From Echinicola pacifica DSM 19836 (GTDB lineage: Bacteria > Bacteroidota > Bacteroidia > Cytophagales > Cyclobacteriaceae): DNA of 64,000 nt. The first letter of the stretch is position 1, and each line of letters begins with the position of its first letter. A model generated the notes under the pieces. That model was not told the origin of the DNA and did no database searches. It was given only the letters and a program-made list of their open reading frames with translations. Shown in pieces: positions 11,154-20,221 of this stretch. Location: positions 1,001,265 to 1,065,264 of the forward strand of contig NZ_KB890738.1 in the NCBI RefSeq assembly GCF_000373245.1, given 5' to 3'. Position numbers and translations under genes: made by a program.

Positions 11154-11627
11154 ATGAAAAACCTACTTATTACATTATTGTTCATCGTTCCCGTGAGTGT
11201 TTTTGCCCAACAAGGGGGCTACGAAGTTTCCTCATACCTGAACGAAGGCTTTAAAGCGCCCAACACCCATTACATCGGAGAAGCTTGGCTAAATGGAGTA
11301 ATGACAGACGATAGTGAATTGGGCTTTAGCATCACCAAAGCAACGTTTAAGGCAAACTCTACACTTGACTGGCATAAGCATTCCTCAGCACAGGTATTGA
11401 TCTATGTGGAGGGAGAGGGCTATTATCAGGAAAGAGGAAAGGATCCCATAATTCTCAAAGCCGGCGATGTGGTAAAATGCGAAAAAGACGTCGAGCATTG
11501 GCATTCTTCAACCAAGGAGAGTGATGTAACCTATTTGGCATTGTATGGAGGTGAAAACCCAACTACTTGGACAGAAGTACTTACTCAGGAATATTACGAT
11601 GCCGTAGCAGAACAATTAAAAAAATAA
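11154..11627 (+). CDS. Exported cupin with Mn-cupin metal site (first of two)
   Basis: A signal peptide (to about residue 18, 'VSVFAQ') precedes one cupin domain of 157 residues in total. The metal site reads H74-K-H76-x3-Q80 in 'DWHKHSSAQ', then H115 and H117 in 'VEHWHSS'. That is the His-His-Gln-His pattern plus a second histidine seen in the small cupins related to bacterial (R)-hydroxynitrile lyases. Activity as a lyase is not implied, because most members are uncharacterised. It is packed between two hydrolase genes with 11-bp gaps. Confidence 0.85.
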   Translation: MKNLLITLLFIVPVSVFAQQGGYEVSSYLNEGFKAPNTHYIGEAWLNGVMTDDSELGFSITKATFKANSTLDWHKHSSAQVLIYVEGEGYYQERGKDPIILKAGDVVKCEKDVEHWHSSTKESDVTYLALYGGENPTTWTEVLTQEYYDAVAEQLKK

Positions 11628-11638
11628 GAAGTCTCAAA

Positions 11639-12697
11639 ATGAAGTATCCAGTTATATTGATAATAACATTAATTGCTGCACTTAATCTAAAAAGCCAAGG
11701 CATTGCCCAAGCACAAAATGAAAATCCATTCACCTTGGTTTATGCAAATGCGATAACCAAAAATGAAAATGGAATGGTGAATATCCATGCGGTTATGTAC
11801 CAATTAAACGGTTTGGAAATTGCAGCCAATGTATATACGCCCGCTAATTTTGATTCGACCAAAGCCTATTCAGCCATTGTCATTGCACACCCAAATGGGG
11901 GTGTGAAAGAGCAAGTGGCAGGTTTGTACGCACAACGTTTAGCAGAACTGGGCTTTATAACTATTGCAGCAGATGCCGCCTACCAAGGAGCAAGTGGCGG
12001 ATCACCAAGAAACGTTGATATACCTCAAAATCGTGTGGATGATATTCACGGTATGGCGGATTTTATTTCGCAATTTGAAGGTGTAGATACTGCTCGGTTA
12101 GGCTTGCTTGGCATTTGTGGCGGTGGTGGTTATTCGTTGAAAGCAGCACAATCCGATAGTCGTTTTAAAGTTGTTGCTACATTGAGTATGTTCAATTCAG
12201 GAGAGGTTCGACGCAACGGGTTTTTAAAATCACAAATGACAACCATTCAGGAACGATTGGGCCAGGCCTCAAAGGCTAGGGAACAAGAAGCTAAAGGGGG
12301 AGAGGTTTTGTATGTGGGTGGCAATACACCATTATTGACCAAGGAAGAAATAGCTTCACTTCCTTTTGATCTGTACAAAGAAGGCTATATCTATTACAAT
12401 GAAACACATGTTCACCCCAATTCTGGTGGTTGTTATACAATGAGCAGTCTCTTGGAATTAATGACATGGGATGCCACCGATGAAATCGAACTTTTGGATC
12501 AGCCATTACTGATGATTGCTGGAAGTAAAGCTGATACCTACTACATGACCGACAAAGCTTACGAAAAAGCCATCAATGCCAAGACCAAAGAATTGTTTCT
12601 CATAGATGGTGCCACCCATATCCAAACCTATTGGAAACCTAAATATGTGGATCAAGCAATTGATAAGTTGGGGGAATTTTATACCAATAATCTGTAA
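11639..12697 (+). CDS. Secreted alpha/beta hydrolase with cysteine nucleophile (DLH/YcjY-like)
   Basis: The start at 11639 gives a signal peptide ('MKYPVILIITLIAALNLKSQ ... IAQAQ'); the longer in-frame ORF would place 24 odd residues first. The domain has 'IVIAHPNGG' as the oxyanion strand. Its nucleophile elbow 'LGICGGGGYS' carries Cys160 in place of serine, as in dienelactone hydrolases. A late 'GATHIQTYW' supplies the histidine. Homologues resemble YcjY-type hydrolases of unknown substrate. 352 residues; 11 bp after cupin 1 and 10 bp before cupin 2, so one operon. Confidence 0.88.
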   Translation: MKYPVILIITLIAALNLKSQGIAQAQNENPFTLVYANAITKNENGMVNIHAVMYQLNGLEIAANVYTPANFDSTKAYSAIVIAHPNGGVKEQVAGLYAQRLAELGFITIAADAAYQGASGGSPRNVDIPQNRVDDIHGMADFISQFEGVDTARLGLLGICGGGGYSLKAAQSDSRFKVVATLSMFNSGEVRRNGFLKSQMTTIQERLGQASKAREQEAKGGEVLYVGGNTPLLTKEEIASLPFDLYKEGYIYYNETHVHPNSGGCYTMSSLLELMTWDATDEIELLDQPLLMIAGSKADTYYMTDKAYEKAINAKTKELFLIDGATHIQTYWKPKYVDQAIDKLGEFYTNNL

Positions 12698-12707
12698 ATC
12701 CGAAAAG

Positions 12708-13190
12708 ATGAATTTAAAATTTAATGCAATTCCTTTATTGGTGACAATTTCATTGTTAGGCTGCCATAATGAAGATTCCACTATTTCTGAAATCCAGAAG
12801 TCATTGATTTTCCAAAAAGGCCAAAAAATTGAAAATAACAATTTCACTGGTACTGCCTTTCTGGAAATGTTGGTCGATGCTGATAGTATAAACCAAAATT
12901 CGGTCGGAAGTGTCACCTTTGAACCTGGCTCGAGGACCAATTGGCACCGACATCCAAATGGCCAGATTATTTTGGCCATAGATGGTGAAGGTTATTATCA
13001 AGAAAAGGGAAGTCCAAAACTAATCTTAAGAAAAGGGGAGACTGTAAAATGTCCTCCCAACACCCCTCATTGGCACGGGGCAAGTGCCAGTAGAGAATTT
13101 GTCCAAGTTGCCATAACGAGTAGACTTGCAGGACCGACAGAGTGGATGCAAGAAGTGACCGATGATGAATACAATGCCGTGGTGAAATAA
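12708..13190 (+). CDS. Cupin lipoprotein, hydroxynitrile-lyase-like Mn cupin (second of two)
   Basis: A lipoprotein signal ends in 'SLLGC' (Cys19), so it is probably membrane-anchored. The cupin core is a close match to the small Mn-dependent (R)-hydroxynitrile-lyase-like family. 'FEPGSRTNWHRHPNGQ' contains H80, H82 and Q86, and 'PNTPHWHGA' contains H121 and H123. The end 'GPTEWMQEVTDDEYNAVV' is also typical of that family. The ATG at 12708 is chosen over upstream in-frame starts because only it yields the lipobox. Last gene of the operon; no clear terminator follows. Confidence 0.88.
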   Translation: MNLKFNAIPLLVTISLLGCHNEDSTISEIQKSLIFQKGQKIENNNFTGTAFLEMLVDADSINQNSVGSVTFEPGSRTNWHRHPNGQIILAIDGEGYYQEKGSPKLILRKGETVKCPPNTPHWHGASASREFVQVAITSRLAGPTEWMQEVTDDEYNAVVK

Positions 13191-13644
13191 CCGATTGGAA
13201 GTTGGATTTCGCTCATATCTAATAAATATAAAACGCAACTATAAAAAAATAATTCTCCATTTTCATTCATCATTTCACAAAGTTCGCTTTCGATCTGCCG
13301 AGCGGCAATGAGCTTAGGGCTTAAACACCGTCTTTCCCGCATGCCCTTCCTTTATTCCGTTGCCCTTTAACGGGTTTTAGTCATATTAAACCAGAAATAG
13401 TTTATTTTTACATATTTATTTCCCCTTAAAGTATCTTTAATTTTTGGAGGGTGATATTTATTCTGTATTATTTGGATAATAAGATTTATTCATATTTATT
13501 AGGAGCTAATCAACTTGCGACCACTTGATGAGAGTCGGACATTTTTGATTAGTTCTTCGATCATTTTGTTCCTAGTTTAGGCAACAAAACCAGTCCAATT
13601 ATTTAAGCAGTTAGGAACATTTTTATTATTTATGATAATCTATC
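13191..13644. other. Non-coding stretch after the cupin operon
   Basis: 454 bp, AT-rich, with no convincing gene, hairpin terminator or repeat. It separates the cupin operon from the decayed lipoprotein gene. Confidence 0.5.
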
Positions 13645-14426
13645 ATGAAAAAATGTATTGTTTAATTTATTCTCTTCCTTGCCTGTTCGTCTAACAGCAG
13701 ACAAGCAGTCTACCAGGTATCCAGTTGTTCTAGGGAAGAGGATATGGTTACACAGGACGATGCCAAAGTAACAAGGTATAAACGACTACAAATTCAATCC
13801 TGAGGAAATAGATACAACCTATAACTAGGAAGTGAAAATCTACGACAAAACAGGTGAATAGTATATTGCAGCAAATTTTGGGTCCGATCAGGAGGCTGTT
13901 AATGAGGAATGGCTATCCTTTATGAATTATACCTTGGAAATGGATTATAATTCTAATCAAAATGAGGGAAAAGTCGAATCTGAACGAACTTTCGATGAAA
14001 ATAGGACTACAAAGAGAACCAATGGGGAAATGGTTTTGCAATTCAAGGAATTCCATTTAGGTGAAAAAGCGAGTGGTTTTTCAATAGAAGTTAGCTTCGA
14101 TTTATAAAAAATACATGCAGCCAATAGGTCTTCATATGCCTATCAAACAGATTTTGATAGTCCTAATAGATGGGATGTACTGGGGTAGGGTGGAGCAATT
14201 GCCAACCGCTAATCAAAATCCGGATATTTTGGTTTATTAGATGTACCGAAATACCTCTTTAGGTAGTATGAAAGTCCGTAAAACTGTATTGTTGGGGGAC
14301 AACGAAATTTCAACCTTTCACGAACCTGGTGTAAGGAGGATTAGGGCTAGAATAAAGAGCAACTGGTTAAATTTTAAGGTGTATTTTAAAAAATGGGAAA
14401 GGGACAACTGGGTAGTCAAGAACTAA
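13645..14426 (+). pseudogene. Decayed lipoprotein gene of unknown family
   Basis: Starts as 'MKKCIV', then a stop, then 'FILFLACSSNSRQA', a broken lipoprotein signal with its lipobox. It resumes after a frameshift with 'INDYKFNPEEIDTTYN', stop, 'EVKIYDKTGE', stop, 'YIAANFGSDQEAVNEEWLSF', and an open stretch at 13922-14107. Another readable piece 'SSYAYQTDFDSPNRWDVLG' follows, and a last open stretch 14241-14426 ends 'WERDNWVVKN'. At least four stops and one or more frameshifts are needed. I do not recognise the family. It lies just upstream of the DUF4249/TonB genes on the same strand and was probably part of that set. Confidence 0.75.
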
Positions 14427-14512
14427 TTCAATTCATTTCTGTTAAAAACCATTCTATATTTAATTTTAAAAGAAAACTGGGCCTGTTAATTTAGGTCCAG
14501 TTTTAATTCGTT

Positions 14513-15487
14513 ATGATCAATAAATCCATTGTCTTTGTGTTATTTCTGGGGACTGTCTCAGCCTGTTTAAATGAATATACCCCCGATTGGGATCAGGAAA
14601 TGGAAGAAACCTATATAGTAAATAGTATTTTGTTCCCTGACAGCATAGCAACAGTGAGCCTTACAAAGTCTTCTTTTTTCCATGATGAGGAGGACTTGGC
14701 AGAAATGGCCTCATCCCAAGTTAAGTTGACGTGTATCGAACCAATTGGTGGGAGGGTACTGTTTTCTGAAATTCTCTCGTTTAGGGATTCTGTGTTTATG
14801 GGTGAAAATATTCTGAGGCAAGGATTTGATTATAAACTGGAAATATTGACACCTAGTGGAGATTCTATCAAGGCAATAACATCAATTCCACAGCCAACCT
14901 CCTTTGAAGAATCCGACTTGGTGTTTCCTGCCGGGTACAGTGACCAAAGAAACATAAAAGGGGATATTGTTCGGCTTTTTGCCTCCTTTGACCCACCTAA
15001 GGATCAGGCTTGTTATTATGAAACTTATGTATATAATGCTGATTCAATGGGGGCGGGTGATAATAAATGGAAGTACCACTTTTTGAAAACGGTCAACAAT
15101 GACCAAATAATTCTATCTGAAGATCTTCCAAGTAACTATCAAAATACTTTTCTTTTTTCGACTGACCACGATGACAAGGACTTAATTACCCTAACCTTTG
15201 ATATCATTCCAACGGGCAACGTTGGAAATCCCTTTTTTTCAGAATTTTACCCAGTCCTATCAAGGGTTTCAAAAGATTACTATCTGTATAAAAAATCATT
15301 GTATCAGCATCTGGATGCTTTGCAATTTTCCCCTTCCCTTGAAGTGGAAAATCTTTACTTTCCGGATATTTTTAAAGTGCTCCCTGAAGTCCATTCTAAT
15401 ATTGAAGGGGGAACGGGTATTTTTGCCGGCATTAATCCTACCAAATTAAAAACTGTTTGCAACAGAGAAGGAACAAGTTGTGTATAA
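14513..15487 (+). CDS. DUF4249 lipoprotein
   Basis: 324 residues with a lipoprotein signal ('FVLFLGTVSAC'). The pattern 'YIVNSILFPDSIATVSLTKS' early on and 'RVSKDYYLYKKSLYQH' in the last third is that of DUF4249, a Bacteroidota outer-surface lipoprotein family with a beta-sandwich start. DUF4249 genes are nearly always next to a TonB-dependent receptor gene, as here, where the last 8 bp overlap the receptor start. It probably faces the medium and works with that receptor in uptake of an unidentified ligand. Confidence 0.87.
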   Translation: MINKSIVFVLFLGTVSACLNEYTPDWDQEMEETYIVNSILFPDSIATVSLTKSSFFHDEEDLAEMASSQVKLTCIEPIGGRVLFSEILSFRDSVFMGENILRQGFDYKLEILTPSGDSIKAITSIPQPTSFEESDLVFPAGYSDQRNIKGDIVRLFASFDPPKDQACYYETYVYNADSMGAGDNKWKYHFLKTVNNDQIILSEDLPSNYQNTFLFSTDHDDKDLITLTFDIIPTGNVGNPFFSEFYPVLSRVSKDYYLYKKSLYQHLDALQFSPSLEVENLYFPDIFKVLPEVHSNIEGGTGIFAGINPTKLKTVCNREGTSCV

Positions 15488-17876
15488 GATAGGGCTATTA
15501 TTATATATGCTTTTGGGGACGGGGACTCTAGTCCATGCTCAGAGGGTGAACTTATCTGGAAAAGTAACTGATAGGTTCTCAGATGAGAGGGTCATTGGGG
15601 CGGTGGTAATGTTTGGAAATGGTACCAAAGGAACTTATACCAATGCCTATGGCCACTTTTCATTAAGTATACCCATAAATGAGCCCTTCAGCCTAAAGAT
15701 CTCCATGCTGGGATATCACCCATTGGATACAATGGTAACCATTGGCTCAGATGCCATTATGGATTTTAATCTTGAACCAAAGCAACTGGAGACGATAACC
15801 GTAAGTGAAGAACGGCCCGTTCAAAAAAGGTCAAGCAGTCAGGTTAGGATAACCTCTCCTGATAGGTTGAATTTGCCCTCACTTAAACCGGAAGTGGATA
15901 TCTTAAACCTTATCCAGCTACAGACAGGGGTCCAATCTGGCTTGGAAGGATCTGTGGGTTTTTCCGTAAGGGGTGGAAACAATGATCAGAACCTATTGAT
16001 TATGGATAATATTCCGCTATACAATACGGGGCATTTTGCCGGATTTGTTTCAATTTTTGACCCTTTTGCAATAAATACGGTGGACTTTTATAAAGGAGGG
16101 TTTCCAGCTAAATACGGCGGGAAAATTTCATCCGTGGTGGATATATATTTACGGGAAGGAGATATGCAGGAGTATCATGGAGAAGTTGTCCTAGGTACCT
16201 TTTCGGGTAAGATCGCGATGGAAGGGCCTATCATAAAAGGGAAGTCTTCATTCTTGATTTCCTATAGGAGGTCGACAATCGATGCTTTCTTGAAGGGACT
16301 ATACCTTTTTCAAAAGCCCGAGGACAAATTTCTTTATCGTTATCATGATATCAATGTGAAGATCAATCATAAGGTCAACCCTAAAGACCATTTATATCTT
16401 AGTTATTATTCAGGAGGAGACCGATTGGAAACTAGTGGAGACCAAGTCTATTTTGGTGCTGATGATCATTTTAAGGAATATACCAGCTTGTACGACAATG
16501 ATTGGGGGAACAGGTTCCTTAGTTTTAGGTGGAACAGGACATTTTCAAAGGGACTGTTTTTGAATACTACCGTGGCCTATTCGAATTTTCATTATGACCT
16601 TACTTCGAGAGACAGGATGGTTGATAATGGACAACTTGAATTTTTCAATGATACCTATTATGGCGTTTCAGTCAGGGATATGCTGATAAAGAGTGAGTTG
16701 GACTATGTGCTCAACTCCAGCTGGAAGTTTAATACAGGCATTAATTTTACCAATCATTTTTTTGTGCCAGTAGATTGGTTTCAAAACCAATTGAATTCAG
16801 GCGGGATAGGAAATGCAAAAGATTCCAATAAAGTCACCTTGGGCGCAAATGAAGCATCCTGGTATGCGCAAGCTGAATATTCTAATGGAAAGGTGGAAAT
16901 ATCTCCCGGCGTGAGGATATCGACTTATTTATTGTCCGGAGAAAATGACTATTTCCTTTTCGAACCCCGCCTCAAAGTGCGCTTTAATATAAATGAAAAT
17001 GTAGACATCGAAGCAAATTACAGCAGGATGAATCAGACCGTCCATTCTCTTAATACATCAGGAACCTCCCTCACTCCGGATATTTGGATTCCAGTGACCA
17101 ATGATATAAGGCCGTCTTCAAGTGATCAGGTAGCGTTATCATATGGTTTTGGCCAAGATGGATTAAATATAGTAATGGGAGGCTACTATAAAACAATGAA
17201 TTCCCTTATAGATTATAATAGGGTCAAAGGATTTGGATTGACAAAGGGAAACTGGGAAGATGCGATCGCTAAGGATGGTAAGGGATATGCCTATGGGCTG
17301 GAGCTCTCCGCAGAAAAATCTTTCGAGAAGTCATTCATTGAACTAAACTATACCTATTCAAGGTCATTTAGAAAATTTGACGAAATAAATAACGGTGAGT
17401 ATTATCCCTATAGCTTCGATAGACCACATAACCTAAATTTGGGTTATCAGTTCAAATTGGGAAAGCAATCTACAATCAACTTTCAATGGGCCTATCAAAC
17501 GGGCCAGCCGCTGACCATAGGTGATCAATATTTCAAGGTTATCAATAACCATAGATTTTATCTAAACAATGACCTGTCCGGTCAAGAGAACTATTACCTT
17601 CCAAATCCTGATTTTAGCGTTTATGAAAAGGTTATTTTGATACAAAAGCAAAATAACCAAAGGATGCCGGATTATCACAGGTTGGATATATCCTATAGCC
17701 ATAACAAACGTTGGAAAAACGGGTGGCAGCGAACGGTGGGAGGTTCCATTTATAATGTTTACAACCGCCAAAATGCATATTATATTTATTCTGATGTGAC
17801 CGATAAAGGTATGGTTTTAAAGAAATTAACATTGTTTCCAATTTTGCCATCACTATTTTATAAAATTAAATTCTAA
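15480..17876 (+). CDS. TonB-dependent receptor with carboxypeptidase-like N-terminal domain
   Basis: Outer-membrane active-transport channel, 798 residues. A signal peptide ends near 'LVHAQ', then comes a CarboxypepD_reg-like domain ('NLSGKVTDRFSDERVIGAVV', about 24-105). The plug ('PEVDILNLIQLQTGVQSG ... GFSVRGGNNDQNLLIMDNIP', about 130-230) is followed by a beta-barrel ending in an aromatic strand 'FPILPSLFYKIKF'. The start is GTG at 15480, overlapping the DUF4249 stop by 8 bp, which implies coupled translation. No SusD partner is present, so it belongs to the DUF4249-linked class and not to a polysaccharide utilisation locus. Confidence 0.92.
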   Translation: MYKIGLLLYMLLGTGTLVHAQRVNLSGKVTDRFSDERVIGAVVMFGNGTKGTYTNAYGHFSLSIPINEPFSLKISMLGYHPLDTMVTIGSDAIMDFNLEPKQLETITVSEERPVQKRSSSQVRITSPDRLNLPSLKPEVDILNLIQLQTGVQSGLEGSVGFSVRGGNNDQNLLIMDNIPLYNTGHFAGFVSIFDPFAINTVDFYKGGFPAKYGGKISSVVDIYLREGDMQEYHGEVVLGTFSGKIAMEGPIIKGKSSFLISYRRSTIDAFLKGLYLFQKPEDKFLYRYHDINVKINHKVNPKDHLYLSYYSGGDRLETSGDQVYFGADDHFKEYTSLYDNDWGNRFLSFRWNRTFSKGLFLNTTVAYSNFHYDLTSRDRMVDNGQLEFFNDTYYGVSVRDMLIKSELDYVLNSSWKFNTGINFTNHFFVPVDWFQNQLNSGGIGNAKDSNKVTLGANEASWYAQAEYSNGKVEISPGVRISTYLLSGENDYFLFEPRLKVRFNINENVDIEANYSRMNQTVHSLNTSGTSLTPDIWIPVTNDIRPSSSDQVALSYGFGQDGLNIVMGGYYKTMNSLIDYNRVKGFGLTKGNWEDAIAKDGKGYAYGLELSAEKSFEKSFIELNYTYSRSFRKFDEINNGEYYPYSFDRPHNLNLGYQFKLGKQSTINFQWAYQTGQPLTIGDQYFKVINNHRFYLNNDLSGQENYYLPNPDFSVYEKVILIQKQNNQRMPDYHRLDISYSHNKRWKNGWQRTVGGSIYNVYNRQNAYYIYSDVTDKGMVLKKLTLFPILPSLFYKIKF

Positions 17877-17886
17877 AACAAACATT

Positions 17887-18342
17887 ATGAAAGATTTCCA
17901 ATCGAAATTATTCACATGTATAATTACATCGATATGCTGCATTTTATTTCTTGGCTGCTCTGATGAGGGGCAAATGGATGGGCCATTATTGGTCCCAAAA
18001 ATAGGTGTGGTGCCTGCCCAAAATGCCTTTTCTGGAAATGTAGGAGACCAGATTGATATGTTGATCAATATTTATACTGAAAGTGGAAATGGTAAGTTCA
18101 ATTCTTTAAAGGCAATCAAGAAAATAGGGGATGAGGTCGTGGAAGAGACTGATTTGATAAAGCATGATCCAAAGGGGCATTCGACACCATTTGAGACAGG
18201 ATATGTTTATGATTTTAATGAACATGATATCAATAGCCCTGTGACAATACGTTTTGTTATGGAGGCTGTGGAGAAAACAGAATCCGGAGGATCAGTTTCT
18301 ACTCAATCCTTTAAGGAGATAACAATTGAAACTTTACCTTGA
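17887..18342 (+). CDS. Small lipoprotein downstream of TonB receptor
   Basis: 151 residues, beginning with a lipoprotein signal ending 'ILFLGC'. The rest is soluble and predicted beta-rich ('DQIDMLINIYTESGNGKFNS', 'PVTIRFVMEAVEKTESGG'). I do not recognise a named domain; the layout fits a small Ig-like surface lipoprotein. It starts 10 bp after the receptor stop, so it belongs to the DUF4249-TonB operon. Confidence 0.75.
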   Translation: MKDFQSKLFTCIITSICCILFLGCSDEGQMDGPLLVPKIGVVPAQNAFSGNVGDQIDMLINIYTESGNGKFNSLKAIKKIGDEVVEETDLIKHDPKGHSTPFETGYVYDFNEHDINSPVTIRFVMEAVEKTESGGSVSTQSFKEITIETLP

Positions 18343-18722
18343 TGCAAAGCTGGTGTAACCGTGTCCGTCCAAACCCCCATATTGATACAGGCGGTCTGAA
18401 TACCTAATGTTGCAGGATGAAAAAGAAATCCAACCAAGCATATTACTCCCCGTTCAGTAAGTGGCAGGAATCCGGTCAGAGTAAGGCCAGCTTTACCCAT
18501 TTAATGTGCTTGCCCTTGCCAGCTTCTATGTCTAAAATTTAATTTTAAATTTTCCCCTCAACTCTTCCCTCTTTACCTTTTTATGGGTGAGACAAACATC
18601 AGCTACCACCGATAATCCGCTAAAGGTATATATTACGCTTCGATAACTTTAGATTGATGATATTATTCTGTAAAATTGCTTTCTGATAGTGTTTTTGGCT
18701 TGGGAAAAGAGAGGATTTGTAA
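18343..18722. other. Intergenic stretch, possible gene remnant
   Basis: 380 bp. A minus-strand frame of 65 codons (18303-18500) gives hydrophobic-looking sequence but has no recognisable domain or family start. Nothing else is seen apart from AT-rich sequence before moaE. Confidence 0.4.
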
Positions 18723-19169
18723 ATGGAGAAGGTTAGAAAAATCAAGGATATTTTTGTAAATGGGGCTATTTCCCCGGATAAAATTGCTACATCGATCGCG
18801 AACCATAGTTCCAAAACGGGTATTGGGGGGCATTCTATCTTTTTAGGGCAGATCCGGGCGGATGAAAAGGAGGGCCGTAAGGTGCAGGCCATCGATTATA
18901 CCGCCTATAAGGATATGGCTTTGGAGAAGGCTAGAGAAATTAGGGAGGATGTGTTCGCCAAATACGACCTTAGCTGTATGCATATTTACCATAGTCTCGG
19001 CGAGGTTAAGGTTGGAGAGATCTGCTTGTTTGTATTTACCTCCTCAGCGCATCGTAAGGCTGCTATTGAGGCTTGCAATGAATTAGTGGAACGTATAAAA
19101 TCGGAGCTTCCCATCTGGGGTAAGGAGATTTTTGATGATCATTCTGAGGAGTGGAAAGTGAATCGCTGA
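18723..19169 (+). CDS. moaE: Molybdopterin synthase catalytic subunit (MoaE)
   Basis: MoaE and MoaD convert cyclic pyranopterin monophosphate to molybdopterin. The 148-residue protein has 'GGHSIFLGQIR' (normally 'GA...F.G.VR'), 'IDYTAYKDMALEK', 'MHIYHSLGEVKVGEICLFVF', 'SSAHRKAAIEACNELVERIK' and the active-site lysine region 'LPIWGKEIF', all diagnostic. No moaA, moaC, moaD or moeA gene is near, so the rest of the pathway must lie elsewhere. It stands alone. Confidence 0.92.
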   Translation: MEKVRKIKDIFVNGAISPDKIATSIANHSSKTGIGGHSIFLGQIRADEKEGRKVQAIDYTAYKDMALEKAREIREDVFAKYDLSCMHIYHSLGEVKVGEICLFVFTSSAHRKAAIEACNELVERIKSELPIWGKEIFDDHSEEWKVNR

Positions 19170-19559
19170 GGAATGAATAATTTTGTCCCAAAATAACCTT
19201 ATGGATAAGCATGACCCTAAAGCCCCAAACCCAGGATATATTATAATCATTGATGCGCTGACTTTCATGGTTTCTACCGGATTTTGCAGTCAATTTGGCT
19301 CCTTCACTTTTGGCCAAAGTGGGATTTATGACGAAGCCGAATTCAATTAGTTAAACCCTCGAAACCTAGTGTTTTTTTGGTCTATACGAGAAGGTTACCA
19401 TTTATCCCTCTAGACCCACCTCTCAAGGCTCTTTGCTAGTGGAAGAATAACGAGACTGGTGCTTTTGGGAAGGCATTCTTAGGAATAATTTCGTATATTT
19501 TAGAGGATGCTTAGCACTCGCTCAGCGCTTTACTAAGCTTACTACCCAATCCACAAGCT
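19170..19559. other. Intergenic stretch without recognised features
   Basis: 390 bp between moaE and the DUF6265-like gene. A 49-codon ATG frame (19201-19350) exists but resembles nothing known. No repeat or hairpin is evident. Confidence 0.4.
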
Positions 19560-20027
19560 ATGAAACCTTATATCCTTTTGATTTTTACCTGCATATCATT
19601 CTGCTCCTGCAATGATAAAAACACCAGCGCTGATCGGGTGGATCAGGAAGGGAGTTTTGATTGGTTATTAGGAGAATGGCTGCGTACCAATGACGATGAG
19701 GGGCTGGCCACCTATGAGAAATGGCACCGATCGCAGGACGGTTATTCGGGGATTGGCTATACGGTGAAGGGGGATGATACGGTCAAAATGGAATATATGG
19801 ACTTGACGACTGAAAATGGGCAGTGGAGTCTGTCCGTCGCTATCCCCGGCGAGGTGGAGGCTACTTTGTTTCGGATGGATAGTCTGGAGGAAAACTACTT
19901 TAGATGTATCAATGATTCTATCTATTTCCCCCGCAAGATAGAATATTGGCAATTGGAAAATGAGCTCGTGGGAAAGGTGTCCAACGAGGATATGGAAATA
20001 TTTTTTAGCTTCCAGAAGATGCCCTAA
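19560..20027 (+). CDS. DUF6265-like lipoprotein
   Basis: 155 residues with a lipoprotein signal ('LIFTCISFCSC'). The 'FDWLLGEWLRTND' motif and the following 'YEKWHRSQDGYSGIGY' match the small lipocalin/FABP-like family annotated DUF6265. Such proteins are periplasmic or surface-anchored and may bind hydrophobic ligands; no function has been shown. It is a single gene, convergent with the downstream TonB-type barrel. Confidence 0.75.
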   Translation: MKPYILLIFTCISFCSCNDKNTSADRVDQEGSFDWLLGEWLRTNDDEGLATYEKWHRSQDGYSGIGYTVKGDDTVKMEYMDLTTENGQWSLSVAIPGEVEATLFRMDSLEENYFRCINDSIYFPRKIEYWQLENELVGKVSNEDMEIFFSFQKMP

Positions 20028-20221
20028 TACCTATCTTAGCCTTCTCTCCCTTGGGCGCCTTTGTTTGTCCAAGTGCCACCACAGGAGTTATGAAGCCGCA
20101 AAGTGCTATTGTTCTTCCTCCGGACCGGCTCGCATTTAGTTCCTCAGGTTAATACATCTTGAAAAGCTATTCCTCACATTTTATAAATTTTGACGTGTTC
20201 CTGGAGAGTTAGGGGACGGGG

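Noticed and set aside
13676..13720. Sequence resembling the 37-bp tRNA palindrome (GCAGACAAGCAGTCTACC)
   Set aside because: It is explained by the lipobox region of the decayed lipoprotein gene and shares only short words with the palindrome.
18303..18500. 65-codon minus-strand frame after the TonB-linked lipoprotein
   Set aside because: No recognisable domain, and it overlaps the end of the lipoprotein gene on the other strand.
19201..19350. 49-codon ATG frame between moaE and the DUF6265-like gene
   Set aside because: No domain, signal or operon context; such frames arise by chance.
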